The notes under the pieces were generated by a model. The model searched no databases. It was not told the origin of the DNA and saw nothing but the letters and a program-made list of their open reading frames with translations. 64,000 nucleotides of DNA from Excoecaria cochinchinensis (Eukaryota; Streptophyta; Magnoliopsida; Malpighiales; Euphorbiaceae), in NCBI GenBank assembly GCA_947683425.1, contig CANTUQ010000037.1, forward strand, positions 3,224,001 through 3,288,000. Reading direction: 5' to 3'. Shown here piece after piece: positions 1 to 11,294 of the stretch. Position 1 is the first letter of the stretch; each line of letters starts with the position of its first letter. The position numbers were made by a program, and so were the translations under genes.

Positions 1-44
<44 letters not shown>

Positions 45-193
45 GGTATTTATTTATTATTATTATTTGATATTTTGTTTTATATTTATTATATTTATTA
101 TTAATCATCTTGTGTATTTATTTATTCTTATCATTATTATATATTTATTTAATTTCTTTTATTATTATCATTATTTTATCTATTTAATTTCTG

Positions 194-240
<47 letters not shown>

Positions 241-300
241 TGCATTATTGCTATTATTATCATTATTATCAAATACTATTTGTTTTATTATTAATATTAT
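1..300. repeat. (TTA)n microsatellite blocks in LTR
   Basis: Pure or nearly pure TTA/ATT runs at 1-45 and about 197-241, with degenerate TTA/ATT sequence between. The same blocks recur in the 3' LTR of element A near 7790-8145. Open frames across them give only poly-Ile/Tyr and are not genes. Confidence 0.95.
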
Positions 301-1266
301 TATTGTATGATATTATTGTTAGCATTTTTATTTTCGTTGGATTATTATAATTGTCATCATATTTTGCATCCATTAATTCTTCTAATTTAATTCATTTAAT
401 TGTTCATTTAGAATTTATTTATTTATTCGAAAAATATGTAATTACTATTTTATTTCATTTTATGTATTTGTGGTCTGTAATAATAAAACGATTTTTGACC
501 GCTCTTAAAAAGAACCACCACACAAATATTTTCTACCAAATAAAATATTGGTTAATAAAACTGGACCAATGTCCTCATTTTCATCTCGAGCCAAAAGGTT
601 TAACTTGATTTGAGAATTCTATACTTTTTTGTAAAATGAGTATTTGGGAACCAATGTTCCCGTCTAAATGAACATCTCGATTTATGCTTGTTTTGTACTT
701 ATTTACAATGGGGATTGTATTTCGCCCCTATTTTTGTTGTAACTTAATTTTGGATATTTTATTTTAATAATGCTTTATTTATTAACGCTTTTGATATGAA
801 TGATTGCGCCTTTTAATTGATTGCATCGTATGGAAAGATGGTGAAATAATAAATTCAAAACTTAATTGTAAAATTAATCAAAGTACGAATAAATGAGAAG
901 TCCCGAACCTATCTCTGGTCTTTGGGCTCAATGAGGCGAGAGACCCGTTTCGATGGGATCTCCAAGACACCTCTTGTGTCCCATCAAAAGACTTAATCAA
1001 TGAATCCTAGGCTCTAAGGGAGAGAGGTTCACCCTCCAAGACCCCTTTTGGTTGGCCCAAAATGGATAAATGCGTTGTCTTAGGCTCTCCGAGGCGAGAG
1101 AAACTTTCCCAATGTTCTATTGGGTGGCGACTCCATGAAACCTCCTAGTTGCCCAAAATAGACGCACTTGTAAATATCTTTACAAGTTGCCAACGGATCC
1201 TCAATTGCCCGATCGCCCTCAAGCGGGCGGCCAGAGGGGCGGCCATGGGGTCCTGCGCACATCACA
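1..1266 (+). mobile_element. Element A, 5' LTR (3' part only)
   Basis: This stretch is repeated almost colinearly at about 7925-9084, and the two copies flank one internal region, as the LTRs of one element do. It ends ...CATCACA at 1266, one base before a primer-binding site. The upstream part of the LTR lies outside the window. It opens in TTA microsatellite, runs through AT-rich sequence, then a short GC-rich end (about 1190-1260). Its ends and internal region match element B, which places it in the Tat/Ogre-type gypsy group (inference). Confidence 0.85.
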
Positions 1267-1267
1267 G

Positions 1268-1285
1268 TGGTGACTCCACTGGGGA
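1268..1285 (+). promoter_or_regulatory. Primer-binding site of element A (tRNA-Arg type)
   Basis: TGGTGACTCCACTGGGGA begins two bases after the LTR end. Element B has the same site with one base different (20343-20360). This 18-mer fits the 3' end of a plant tRNA-Arg, the primer reported for Ogre-type elements (family knowledge from memory). Confidence 0.8.
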
Positions 1286-1770
1286 TAATACTCGAGACTT
1301 CGATTCGAAAGTACGTTGATTAAAATTTATAATTAAGTTTTAGTTTAAAAATTTCACCTTCTTTCAAAACTGCATTACATCGCATTAGAGCCTTAGATTT
1401 ATGCTAGTTTGGTCCCCTATCAGCCCCGGTGTGTTCCTGAAGCATGACCCTACGTTCACTCAATGTAGGGAAGTGTTAAGGATAATCACTAGCCCAAGCC
1501 TCGTACCATCAAGGTATATCAAATGGTGACCCGATCGGTCGTTACGCTCGTGATGAGCTAGTCCTGTTGACAGGGACCATGCTTTGGTAGCCCTAAAATA
1601 TCATCACCTTGGACCAAAGCCCATGTAATGGACATAGATACTTCCACTGGGGGGCATGCGCCATAATACGTTGCTTGTGTAGTGGGTTATTGTGTATTGA
1701 ATAAATCCAAATAAATTCAGATGTTCATTCCTTAAAGGTTTTCATACCCTGAGGGGCGCGTTTTGGTTTA
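1286..1770 (+). other. Element A 5' leader, conserved with element B
   Basis: Non-coding leader after the primer site. It aligns along its length with the reverse complement of element B's leader (about 19880-20342), for example the stretches around 1500-1560 and 20040-20110. No start codon opens a gag here, although gag follows the same leader in element B. Confidence 0.75.
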
Positions 1771-1999
1771 TTGGAATTGTTTAAATACACAATAGCCGAA
1801 AATTCATTTGTATGCGCTTTTAATAATGAGAGTTCATGCTTCGCAGTGCGCTGTACGTGCTCATTGGGTTCCCCGTTAACTCATAGGTCAAGCCTACCTA
1901 GGGAAAGAGCCCGCACGACCCCCTGTGTGATAAAAATAAGGTTGGGAGGAACACTTTTCTTGTGTGTGTATTTGTGCTTGTACATTCTTTTATGAGCAA

Positions 2000-3430
2000 T
2001 AATAGTAGATAAGACACATGCATTTTATCTCATGTATAATTCTTTTCATACAATAATAGAACATGTGAACTCTGTATATAAAATTGCCTGTATCTAATTT
2101 GTGAATATGAACATGACATGTATTTGTCCTGCATGTACATACATAGCAGCGCTTGTCATGACTCACACTAACATTATGACATTCATCATGCACCATAGGC
2201 AGCACATACGGCATACGTCCCCGAAGGTATGTATCGACATGCATCATAGCACGCACAGACATACTACCACCACGACGTGTACAAAAAAATAAAAATAATG
2301 TATAGTCAACATAGTGCATTCGCCATATGTCATAACATGTACATATTCGTATGCTCACATCACACATGTACATAAACATTGTGCGCTGGAACATACATAT
2401 ACTGCTGCATGTCATAGTGTGCACACATTAGCATACTTCATTAGACTAGACATTATACACATCATGACACTTTGCATCTCTCATATTGTGTGCCATATCA
2501 TGAACATGCATTATCATGCATGCGTTATGCCATGCACATATGAATCCTGCATCATGCATGTCAGTCGTTACATATATACCATGCCACATTTTGTGTGCGC
2601 ATACCATGTAAATACACATACTTTGTAGGTGCCACTCATTTCTTGTCACCACTTTCATTCCATGTCTTGTATCGCACACCATAGAAGCTCACTGTACACA
2701 ATCATTCTTATGCTGTGCCCCATCTCATTTGCATTATTTGTATATGTTCTGCACTTTTATATATGCAAGTTTTTTCATTCCACGTGACTCATTAGTGCAC
2801 ATAATCATGCCAAATCATCTTCCTCTTATATCATGTACGTATACCTTGTACATATATCATGCATCATGTTATGTACATATTCCTTGCAAACGTCGTCCAT
2901 TCCTCACAATCACTTTCATCACATGTCATGTATCGCACACACGTGCCATTCACTGTACACAATTATTCTTATACTGTATCCCATTTCATGTGTATTATAT
3001 GTATATACTTTTTTGCACTTTTATGTATGTGTCTTGCCATCCCTCACGACCCATTGGTGCATATTATCATGCTAGGTCATCATCATCTTAAATCACATAC
3101 GTATTACTATCATGTCGTGCGCACACGCACCATGTATTGTAAACATCCATCCCCATGTTGTGCCATGTTTTACACTTATACCTTCATTACACGCTGTTTA
3201 CATGTACATTGCAAATTTATGCATGCACGTCATTTGTCATGCATTGTTCACACATTCACACTCACTTATAATTTTTCGTTAATATTTTACACTCACACAT
3301 CTTTGCACATATTTCATGTACGTATTTTTATACAAAATGTTTTTACACATGTTTCGCACATATAATTCCTTACATGCATACATGACACTATTGCATACGC
3401 CATTCCATATACATGATTTTTAACGCATAG
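2000..3430. repeat. CAT/ACAT/GTAC-rich tract in element A
   Basis: About 1.4 kb built mostly of short words such as CATG, ACAT, GCAT, GTAC and TATG, much of it alternating purine-pyrimidine. Several frames stay open by chance on both strands, with proteins rich in His, Met, Thr and Cys; none looks real. The tract lies where element B carries gag. Confidence 0.6.
2640..3170 (+). repeat. Degenerate tandem duplication, unit about 261 bp
   Basis: Landmarks recur at a fixed shift: ATCGCACAC at 2671 and 2932, CTGTACAC at 2692 and 2953, ATTRGTGCA at 2791 and 3053. The two copies have diverged clearly. The duplication lies inside the CAT-rich tract. Confidence 0.7.
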
Positions 3431-4120
3431 TTTGCACATATTTTTTTTACAAAAAAAAAAGAAAAAAACGATAAAAAAATTTTCTATTAGCTTAAACGAT
3501 TTTTGTGTATATACATTTCGATAGAATCAAATTTTTTGTGTTAAGCCATACCCTAAAACGCTGGCATGTTTGCACCTTATTGAGGTACCTTTGATTCAAG
3601 GTTTGGCTATGCCTAATTAGTTCTCAACTATGAATGGATTTAATCTTAACTCTAGAAATCTGAGTTTCATTCCACTTTAAATTAAGTAAGGGGTATATAT
3701 GTTTGGTCTTTAAGAGCTGGATCACGTGAAGATATTTGACCATACCATGTGATTTCTAAATTTCGAGCACTTTTGGCCCGTTTTTGAAAACAAAACTGAA
3801 AAACTAGTTGCAATTAGGGGATTGGATGAAAACTCGCTAAGAGCACTAGAACCTTTCCGATTACTCGTCAAAGCGACTCCTGGATAAGACTGAATCTAGA
3901 AAATGATTTAGACACCATTTCTTTATATAGCTCTCTAAATGACTATTTCCTACCCTCATTTCAAAATCGCTTGCTAGCCCGTTGAGCCTTTATTTTAGTA
4001 TGCTAAATGCGTACCGATTTTATTGTTACACACGTTAAAACTACCCTTCGCCTAAAATGATTTTGGCTTCCCCTTAGAAGAAGGCCGCTCTAGTAAGGAT
4101 GGATGTACACATGACATTTC

Positions 4121-4370
4121 TTTGAGCTATCAAAACTTGCTCCGATAAAAGGGGGTTTACACTTCGAGAAGAAAATTTCAATCATCGATAATTTTTTGTG
4201 GTTACCAAAAATTGCCCCGATGAAAATGGATTTACACTTTGGGGAAAAGAGCCTCAATTTTTGACAATTCTTTGAGCTACAAATAATCACCCTGATAAGG
4301 ATGGGTTTACCCCTTGAGAAAAATTTTCAATTATCGATAATTTTTGGGCTACACTTTTGGAAAGGGGTTT
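4121..4370 (+). repeat. Short tandem repeat, unit about 74 bp
   Basis: A unit starting TTTGAGCTA or TTTGTGGTTA, holding CCGATRAAAA and a run ending ATCGATAATT, restarts at about 4121, 4195, 4271 and 4343. That is roughly three and a half diverged copies. Confidence 0.65.
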
Positions 4371-4425
4371 GAATCATCGATAAACTTTTTTGTGTAGTTA
4401 GAGACATGAGCTTGCGAAGAGCAAA

Positions 4426-4514
4426 ATAAAAAAAAAGAGCGAAAAAAAAATCAAAATTGAAGAAAAAAATAGAAGAAAAAAGAAGAAAAAAGAAAAGAAA
4501 AAAAAGAAGAAAAA
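4426..4514 (+). repeat. Purine-only tract
   Basis: Nearly 90 bases of almost uninterrupted A and G (AAAAAAGAAG-type words). It could form triplex DNA. It is too far from the 3' LTR to be the usual polypurine tract. Confidence 0.7.
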
Positions 4515-5199
4515 TGGTAGGGCCCAAGATAGTACCCCTTGACAAGTTCGGTGGTTATCTTTTTAACTAAATTGTTATGTTGAGCTTGATAAGTCAGAGT
4601 GTTACCGAGTCCAAATTCAAGAGTATCTAGACAGTATACAATTAGTCTGAAAATGATTCCATCTTCCAAATGAACGCTGCACCCATTTTTCTCTAGCGAC
4701 CTGATCCTCCTTTGATAGCCAATTACCTAAGCCTAACGTTACAACCAAAATAAGACCTCTTGATTCTTGGTTTGGCCTTATCTAATTAGCGGAGATGACC
4801 TTCTGATAAGGTTTGGTACATAGGAATAGGCATATGGTGTTTCTTGAGCTTCAAGCGAGAAGCCATGAGTGCATTTATGAATTCGAGTTGAGTCTTGTCC
4901 TCGACATTGCATCTAGAATTTGCTTTTGAAAAATGAAAAATCTTGTTTTGGCCTTTTGCATATACACACAAAGATTGCGTGGTATGTCTTGTATTTACAT
5001 GTTGGTCTAGTAAACCTTGATGTCTGCACATTTATCTTCTTGCCCTTCATTGGGAATGACTCCCGAATTCTTTTGCTGAGATTGAATCAGTTGAGAATGT
5101 GGTTCATTCAATATGCTCAAAGGCAGATAGAAACTGGAGTTTGAGGTACCTAATAGGTTGCACTCATTATACAATCTTGGGGTATTTCTTATCATTACC

Positions 5200-6050
5200 C
5201 ATGAAAATTATACTTTGCGTACACTCCCAGCAACATCCCTTGTACATATGCTTTTTGCAAATGTTTTTACACATAATTGTAGCAAATATTCTTAATAAAT
5301 AGTTTTACATATAGAATTCTTGGTGCATGTATTTTGGCATAAGAGCTTTAGCGAATACATTTCATAAGTGCTTTTGACGCATGTGGCTCTTTATGGGCAT
5401 ATCCTTTGCCAGCATCTTGCATCCACATTTTTCGCATGCATTCAATACACATATATATGATTTTTCCTACATATGTTTCGTACACATAGTTGTATGTGCA
5501 CACATCGCACACACCCAATTCTTTACATAGCTTTCATGTATATAACATATCCCACCTGTCTTTGCATATGATTTTTTACATCTATGCCGATGAATGACTC
5601 TTTACCACATGCATAATCATTTGCATGCATGGTCATTTGCACATAGTTTGCATACATAATCCCCTTGTATATATTTATCATGCATGAACTTTTGCATGTC
5701 CTTCTCATTCATGATCATTTGCAAACATGTTAGAACAAGGATTCTTAGCACATGTTCCATAATCTTCCACATAGATATAAGCCATTGGCATATATGACAT
5801 ACGCAAAAGCATTTCAAGATCATAGTCCTTTGCATGTCATTTCATAAATGCATGGCCTTTCACATGCATTCCATGCATACATGGTGTCCAACGCACACTA
5901 GATAATATACATCAGTCCCACATAGACAAGCTGATTTTTCCCAAAATCCTCTGAGGCAAAATCTTTAAGTCCTCCGAGGAATCAAACTTTCCAAATCCTC
6001 TTAAGAGGTAATTCTCAAGTCCTCTGAAGAGGCAATTCTCAAGTCAACCC
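5200..6050. repeat. Second CAT-rich tract and short TCCTCTGAGG repeats
   Basis: 5200-5930 has the same CATG/ACAT-rich composition as 2000-3430. From about 5945 to 6045 a short motif, AAGTCCTCTGAAGAGG and variants, repeats about four times just before the polypurine tract. Element B likewise has a tandem array upstream of its polypurine tract. No gene is seen. Confidence 0.55.
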
Positions 6051-6051
6051 A

Positions 6052-6068
6052 AGTCCGGGGGGCAAAAA
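6052..6068 (+). promoter_or_regulatory. Probable polypurine tract of element A
   Basis: AGTCCGGGGGGCAAAAA sits directly before a TG dinucleotide (6069), the likely 3' LTR start. Element B has a similar tract, CTGGGGGCAAC, abutting its 3' LTR. The boundary is inferred because the matching start of the 5' LTR is outside the window. Confidence 0.55.
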
Positions 6069-6534
6069 TGCGCACGAGGCAGTTCTCTTTGAAAAGATTA
6101 TGGCTCAGAATCCATGAAGCCATGGTGATGCTTTTCTATATCCTTGGGGGCATCAGGCAATGTGAGCAACCAACCAATACCCTCAACAAATCTCTTGACC
6201 ACCTAGGATGTGGTCTATCCATTTTTGTATCTCACATGCATCTGACATGCATAGATCTTTTGCATATCTTCCAGTATATCATGCGCATTCAATCCTTCAC
6301 GCGTATAGTTGTGTACACATAATCTTGTACATTAATCATTTATTTGTGATTCATGTCTATAGCTTTATGTATACATTTCACGCACATTATGCACACACAA
6401 TCTTTTGTATATGCCTTCGTGCTAATGATTTTGCAGGAAAAAGCCAAACCAAGCGATAACTTCGGCATCATGAAGTCAAGAAGAAATATGTGTAAGTTGA
6501 AACCATGCGGTAACTTGTAAAGTCCTTTATCAAA

Positions 6535-6870
6535 TTATCTTTTAAGTCCTTTTTTAAAGGCATTCTCAGTCTTTTCGGAGCATTATCTTTTAAGTCCTTC
6601 TTTAAAGGCATTCTCAGTCTCTTCGGAGCATTATCTTTTAAGTCCTTCTTTAAAGGCATTCCCAGTATCTTCGGAGCATTATCTTTTAAGTCCTTCTTTA
6701 AAGGCATTCTCAGTCTCTTCGGAGCATTATATTTTAAGTCCTTCTTTAAAGGCATTCTTAGTCTCTTTGGAGCATTCTCTTTAAGACCTTTTTCACAGGC
6801 ATTCTCAGTCTCCTCGGAGCATTAGCTTTAAGGCCTTTTCTTAAGGCTTTCTCAGTCTCTTTGAAACCAT
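6535..6870 (-). repeat. 48-bp tandem array, about seven copies
   Basis: The unit starts TTATCTTTTAAGTCC, includes TTTAAAGGCATTCTCAG and ends TTCGGAGCA; starts at 6535 and 6583 give a 48-bp period. Because 48 is 3 x 16, one minus-strand frame stays open and repeats MPLKKDLKDNAPKRLR. This is a by-product of the array and not evidence of a gene. Confidence 0.85.
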
Positions 6871-7104
6871 GTGGTTATTTTCAAGAATATTCCAAATCCC
6901 TTCAATCCTGAGATGATCCGAGAGGCAGGTTTAGCTCAACGTTGTCAGGCACTACCCAACTGACAACGACCCCAACAGGCAGGTGCTGCTACAGGTACGT
7001 ATCTCTTTTATAATTTACCTTACAAATTTGCGTTTTCCTTTTTTTTTTTCTGCAGAAAAAAAGAAAGTTCAAGATAAACATCAGCGATAGAGCAGATCGT
7101 AACT

Positions 7105-7375
7105 GGGACTGCAGTTAGAGAACACTGCTCTTCACACCATTCACACCGGGATTGTAGCCAGAGAGTGCTACATCTCACAGTTCATGCGGCAGCCAAAGAA
7201 TGCTACGCACCTTGCAGATCGGATGGGGGTTAGCAAGGGAACTTCACAAATCGAAGCTACAGTTAGAGAACACTGCTCTTCATCCTGAGACTGTGGTTAG
7301 AGAACACCGCATCTCACCAATCGAAGCTGCAGTTAAAGAACACTGCTCTTCATCCCGAGACTGTGGTTATCGGCT
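7105..7375 (+). repeat. Degenerate repeats around a GTTAGAGAACAC motif
   Basis: AGTTAGAGAACACTGCTCTTC and close variants recur near 7113, 7261, 7292 and 7331, joined by CACACC or CGAAGCT spacers, giving several copies of a roughly 70-bp unit. Confidence 0.55.
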
Positions 7376-7439
7376 GAAGAACACAGAAAGACCAAGAAAA
7401 AATAGAGAGCAAGAAAGATACAGAGAGAGCAAGAACAAG

Positions 7440-7770
7440 CCAAAGAAAGAAAAGAAAAAGAAAGGAAGCCGGCGCCGGAGAGAAAAGAAGAAAAGAGGAA
7501 GAAAGAAAGGAGGCCGCCGGTGCTACCCCCGACGGCAGAAGAGGCCACGCGCGGCGGCGCTGCGATCGTCGTGGCCGGGCGATCAGACCGGCGGCTACCT
7601 CCTCCTCCCACTCACCGGCGGGAAGCACACCGGCGTGAAGAGGATCCGTAGCTTCCGACGGCATTTCCAGCCGGCGTTCCGGTGCGTGACCCACTCCGAC
7701 GGGATCCCGGTGGTCCGATCTCCCTTCCGGCATAGGTGGTGTCGACCACCTCTCCTCCGGCGAGGTAAGT
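7440..7770 (+). promoter_or_regulatory. GC-rich block of element A LTR with splice-donor-like site
   Basis: A CpG-rich island of about 330 bp inside an otherwise AT-rich LTR. It ends in CGAG|GTAAGT (donor at 7764/7765), a near-perfect plant splice donor, followed immediately by TTA microsatellite. A 197-codon open frame (7200-7793) is Arg/Lys-rich and looks like a composition effect. A transcribed leader exon is possible (inference; Ogre elements are known to splice). Confidence 0.35.
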
Positions 7771-7784
7771 CCCCTCTCCCTATT

Positions 7785-8105
7785 TTATATTAATATTATT
7801 ATTATTATTATTATTATTTATTTTCTGTTTATTAATATTATTATTATTTATTTTCTGTTTATTAATATTATAATATTATTATTAATATTATTATTATTAT
7901 TTATTTTCTGTTTATTAATATTATTATTATTGTTATTTTTATTATTATTATTATTATTATTATTGGTATTTACTTATTATTATTATTTGATATTCTGTTT
8001 TATATTTATTATTAATCATCCTGTGTATTTATTTATTCCTATCATTATTATATATTTATTTAATTTCTTTTATTTTTATTATCATTATTTTATCTATTTA
8101 ATTTC

Positions 8106-8139
<34 letters not shown>

Positions 8140-8145
8140 TGCATT
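7785..8145. repeat. (TTA)n microsatellite blocks
   Basis: TTA/ATT runs at about 7790-7818, 7870-7965 and 8109-8141 with TATTTTCTGTTTATTAATATT interspersions. These are the 3' LTR counterparts of the blocks at 1-300, expanded differently. Confidence 0.95.
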
Positions 8146-9084
8146 ATTGCTATTATTATCATTATTATCAAATACTATTTGTTTTATTATTAATATTATT
8201 ATTATATGATATTATTGTTAGCATTTTTATTTTCGTTGGATTATCATAATTGTCATCATATGTTGCATCCATTAATTCTTCTAATTTAATTCATTTAATC
8301 GTTCATTTAGAATTTATTTATTTATTCGAAAAATATGTAATTACTATTTTATTTCATTTTATGTATTTGTGGTCTGTAATAATAAAATGATTTTCGACCG
8401 CTTTTAAAAAGAACCACCACACAAATATTTTCTACCAAATAAAATATTGGTTAATAAAACTGGACCAATGTCCTCATTTTCATCTCGAGGCAAAAGGTTT
8501 AACTTGATTTGAGAATTCTATACTTTTTTGTAAAATGAGTATTTGGGAACCAATGTTTCCATCTAAATGAACATCCCGATTTATGCTTGTTTTGTACTTT
8601 ATTTACAATGGAGATTATATTCCGCCCCTATTTTTGTTATAACTTAATTTTGGATATTTTATTTTAATAATGCTTTATTTATTAACGCTTTTGATATGAA
8701 TGATTGCGCCTTTTAATTGATTGCTTCGTATGGAAAGATGGTGAAATAAATTCAAAACTTAATTGTAAAATTAATCAAAGTACGAATAAATGAGAAGTCC
8801 CGAACCTATCTTTGGTCTTTGGGCTCAACGAGGCGAGAGACCCGTTTCGATGGGATCTCCAAGACACCTCTTGTGTCCCATCAAAAGACTTAATCAATGA
8901 AGCCTAGGCTCCAAGGGAGAGAGGTTCACCCTATTCTATTAGGTGGCAACTCCATGAAACCTCCTAGTTGCCCAAATAGACGCACTTGTAAATATCTTTA
9001 TAAGTTGTCAACGGATCCTCAATTGCCCAATCGCCCTCAAGCGGGCGGCCAGAGGGGCGACCGCGGGGTCCGATGCGCGTCACA

Positions 9085-10867
9085 CTACAGAAAATTTGCA
9101 AAGGGTTTCTCTAGTATTGCAGATCCACTTACTTGGCTATTATAGAAACAGGTTAAGTTTGAATGGACTGAAGCATGTCAAAAAAGCTTCAAGAAGTTGA
9201 AGAAGATGCTAATAAAAGCACCAATGATAACCTAGCCTGATTCGGTTGCATATGCTTTATGACAGCTCAAGACACATGAAAAGAACTATCCCACACATGA
9301 TCTTGAGCTAGCAGCCATTGTCTTTGCCTTGAAGATTTGGAGGCATTATTTGTATGGTGAACGATGTTACATTTACACAGATCATAAAAGTCTGAAGTAC
9401 TTGCTTACTCAAAAGGGACTAAATCTAAGATAGAGACGCTGGCTGGAGCTTATAAAGGACTACGATTGCTTCATAGATTATCATCCAGGGAAGGCAAACA
9501 TAGTTGTTGATGCTCTTAGCTAGAAGTTTATGGCAGCCCTTTAGGCTATGAATGTTAGGCTAAATTTGGCACAAGATAGAGCGATTATAGCTAAAATTCA
9601 AGTGAAGCCAAACTTTGTGCATCAAGTTAAAGCGGCCCAGAAATAAGATGAACATTTGAAGGCTATAGTAAAAGATAAAAATGGTGGTGACTACTAATTA
9701 CAAGCGGAGACTATATGTTCCTGATCAAGCTGACTTGAAGAAGAATATTTTGATTGAAGCTCACCACAGCAGTTATACGATGCATCCAGGGGGGTAATAA
9801 AATGTATCAGGAACTGAAAGCTTATTATTGGTGGCCAAGTATAAAGCGTGATGTGATAAAATTCGTGGGCAAATATTTAATTTGTCAACAAGTGAAAGCA
9901 GAGCACCAGGTCCTGTCAGGTTTATTGCAGCCTATTGCTATACCAAAATGGAAATGGGATCGAGTGACTATGGATTTTATCACAAGCTACCACTTACCAG
10001 GAAGAAACATGATGCAATTTGGGTAATAATTGATAGACTCACTAAATTGGCTCATTTTCTGCCAGTGCGGATGGACTATCCATTAGCCAGGTTGGCAGAG
10101 ATTTATGTCAATGAGATAGTGAGGCTTCACGGAGTGCCATCTTCTATCATTTCAAATAGGGATCCGAGATTTACATCCCAATTTTAGAAGAAGTTACAAG
10201 AAGCTTTAGGGATGAGGCTTCACTTTAGTAAAGCTTTTCATCCCTAGACAAATGCTCAATCAGAACGGGGTAATCCAAATTGTAGAAGACATGTTGAGAA
10301 GTTATGTCCTCGAGTTTGAAAGTAATTGGGAAAAATATTTACCCTTGGCAGAGTTCGCATATAATAAAAGTTATCAGTCCAATATTAAGATGGCTCCTTA
10401 TAAAGCACTTTATGGAAGAAAATGTAAAACCCCCTTGTGCTGGACTGAGTTGAGTGAGAATAAGGTAGTGGGAACAGATTTGGCTCGTGAAACAGAAGAA
10501 AAGGTGAGGGTTATCAAAGACAGGCTTAAAAAGGCTATGGATCGACAGAAGTCTTATGCAGATCTAAAAAGAAAGGATATCGAGTTTCAAGTTGGCGACA
10601 AGGTATTTTTGAAGGTATCTCCTTGAAAAAAAGTGTTAAGATTTGGCAAAAAAGGCAATCTGAGTCCCAGATTTATTGGGCCTTATGAGGTTATTCAGAG
10701 AGTAGGACCAGTCGCCTATAGATTAAACCTACCCTCAGAGTTAGAGAGGATTCACAATGATTTTCACGTATCAATGTTACAGAGATACAGGTCGGATCCT
10801 AGTCATGTCATCAAGCCTGCAGAAATCCAATTGTAGCCTAATCTGACTTATGAGGAAAAGCCAATGA
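9085..10867 (+). pseudogene. pol: Decayed chromovirus-type Ty3/gypsy pol (RT end, RNase H, integrase)
   Basis: The order reads as the end of reverse transcriptase (YRKFAKGFSSIADPLT, 9085-9140), RNase H/tether (THDLELAAIVFALKIWRHYL near 9295; YTDHKSLKYL near 9375), then integrase: zinc-binding region near 9750-9900, core WKWDRVTMDFIT near 9950, SNRDPRFTSQF near 10155, VIQIVEDMLRS near 10270. The C-terminal part (LSPRFIGPYEV, LERIHNDFHVSML, YRSDPSHVI) follows at 10660-10810. Many stops (for example 9145, 9785, 10184, 10624) and frameshifts, plus a missing piece of RNase H near 9255, show it is dead. The motifs fit the Tekay/Del type of chromovirus. Element A interrupts it at 9084, so the N-terminal half is outside the window. 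Confidence 0.9.
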
Positions 10868-11294
10868 AGAAATTCTGGAGAGAACTCCGGAATTCTGCAT
10901 TCTCCTTCTTCAAAATGAAATCCAACTTTTCCACCTCTCATTAATTTTTTTCATTCTTCTCCTAATTTCTCACCAGATCAAGCCTTATAGATTAAATTTT
11001 AGCCTCTCTACGACATTACTACAGCCTCCAACCTTCAATTTGAGTGGAAGAATTGGATTAAATTAAGGGAGCAAAGTTAGGGTGTAATTTTGAGGTAAGA
11101 GAAATTGTTGGAAAAAATTTATCTAAGGGTTCTAAGATGTAATTTAGGGTATGTAGATGATGTGTATGCATTCATATTGTAAAAAGAAAGAAGATTAATC
11201 ATGGTTTTATTTGGTGGAATTTTGGCCAAGTATAAGAAATAAGGAATGTGAGGGCACATTAAAAGGAAAGGAGAAGGAAGGGGCAGCTTGACAA
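10868..11294 (+). mobile_element. Gypsy LTR fragment joined to the pol remnant by deletion
   Basis: From AAATTCTGGAGAGAACTCC this aligns with about 28413-28840, the part of the 27793 gypsy LTR just downstream of its TATA box. The integrase frame runs directly into it with no polypurine tract, so pol's end and the LTR start have been deleted. It stops at the copia LTR boundary (11294/11295), the same point as in the second copy. Confidence 0.75.

Larger units (their letters stand above)
3790..5010 (+). other. Element A internal segment conserved with element B 3' region
   Basis: Non-coding. It aligns with the reverse complement of about 16800-17610 in element B: 3800-4080 matches 17340-17600, and 4795-4925 matches about 16810-16940. 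In element B this block lies directly downstream of gag. Protease, reverse transcriptase, RNase H and integrase are absent. The 3430-3790 stretch before it shows nothing recognisable. Confidence 0.7.
6069..9084 (+). mobile_element. Element A, 3' LTR
   Basis: The part from about 7925 to 9084 duplicates 1-1266 and ends ...GCGTCACA. The start at 6069 (TGCGCACGAG) is inferred from the G-rich tract before it and gives about 3.0 kb, close to element B's 2963-bp LTR. The sequence after 9084 changes at once to gypsy reverse transcriptase code, so this is the right end of the insertion. The LTR holds a 48-bp array, a GC-rich block with a strong splice-donor-like site, and TTA microsatellite. Confidence 0.75.

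Noticed and set aside
43..294. 83-codon open frame of Ile/Tyr
   Set aside because: Translation of a TTA microsatellite; no protein character and repeated in the other LTR.
1990..3365. Several overlapping frames of 60-168 codons on both strands
   Set aside because: All come from CATG/ACAT low-complexity sequence, overlap on both strands, and show no domain or codon signal.
3420..3480. Poly-T/poly-A stretch as a possible terminator or SINE tail
   Set aside because: No adjacent gene, SINE body or target duplication.
7200..7793. 197-codon Arg/Lys-rich frame
   Set aside because: It lies in a GC/purine-rich LTR block, overlaps long opposite-strand frames and runs into a microsatellite; likely composition.
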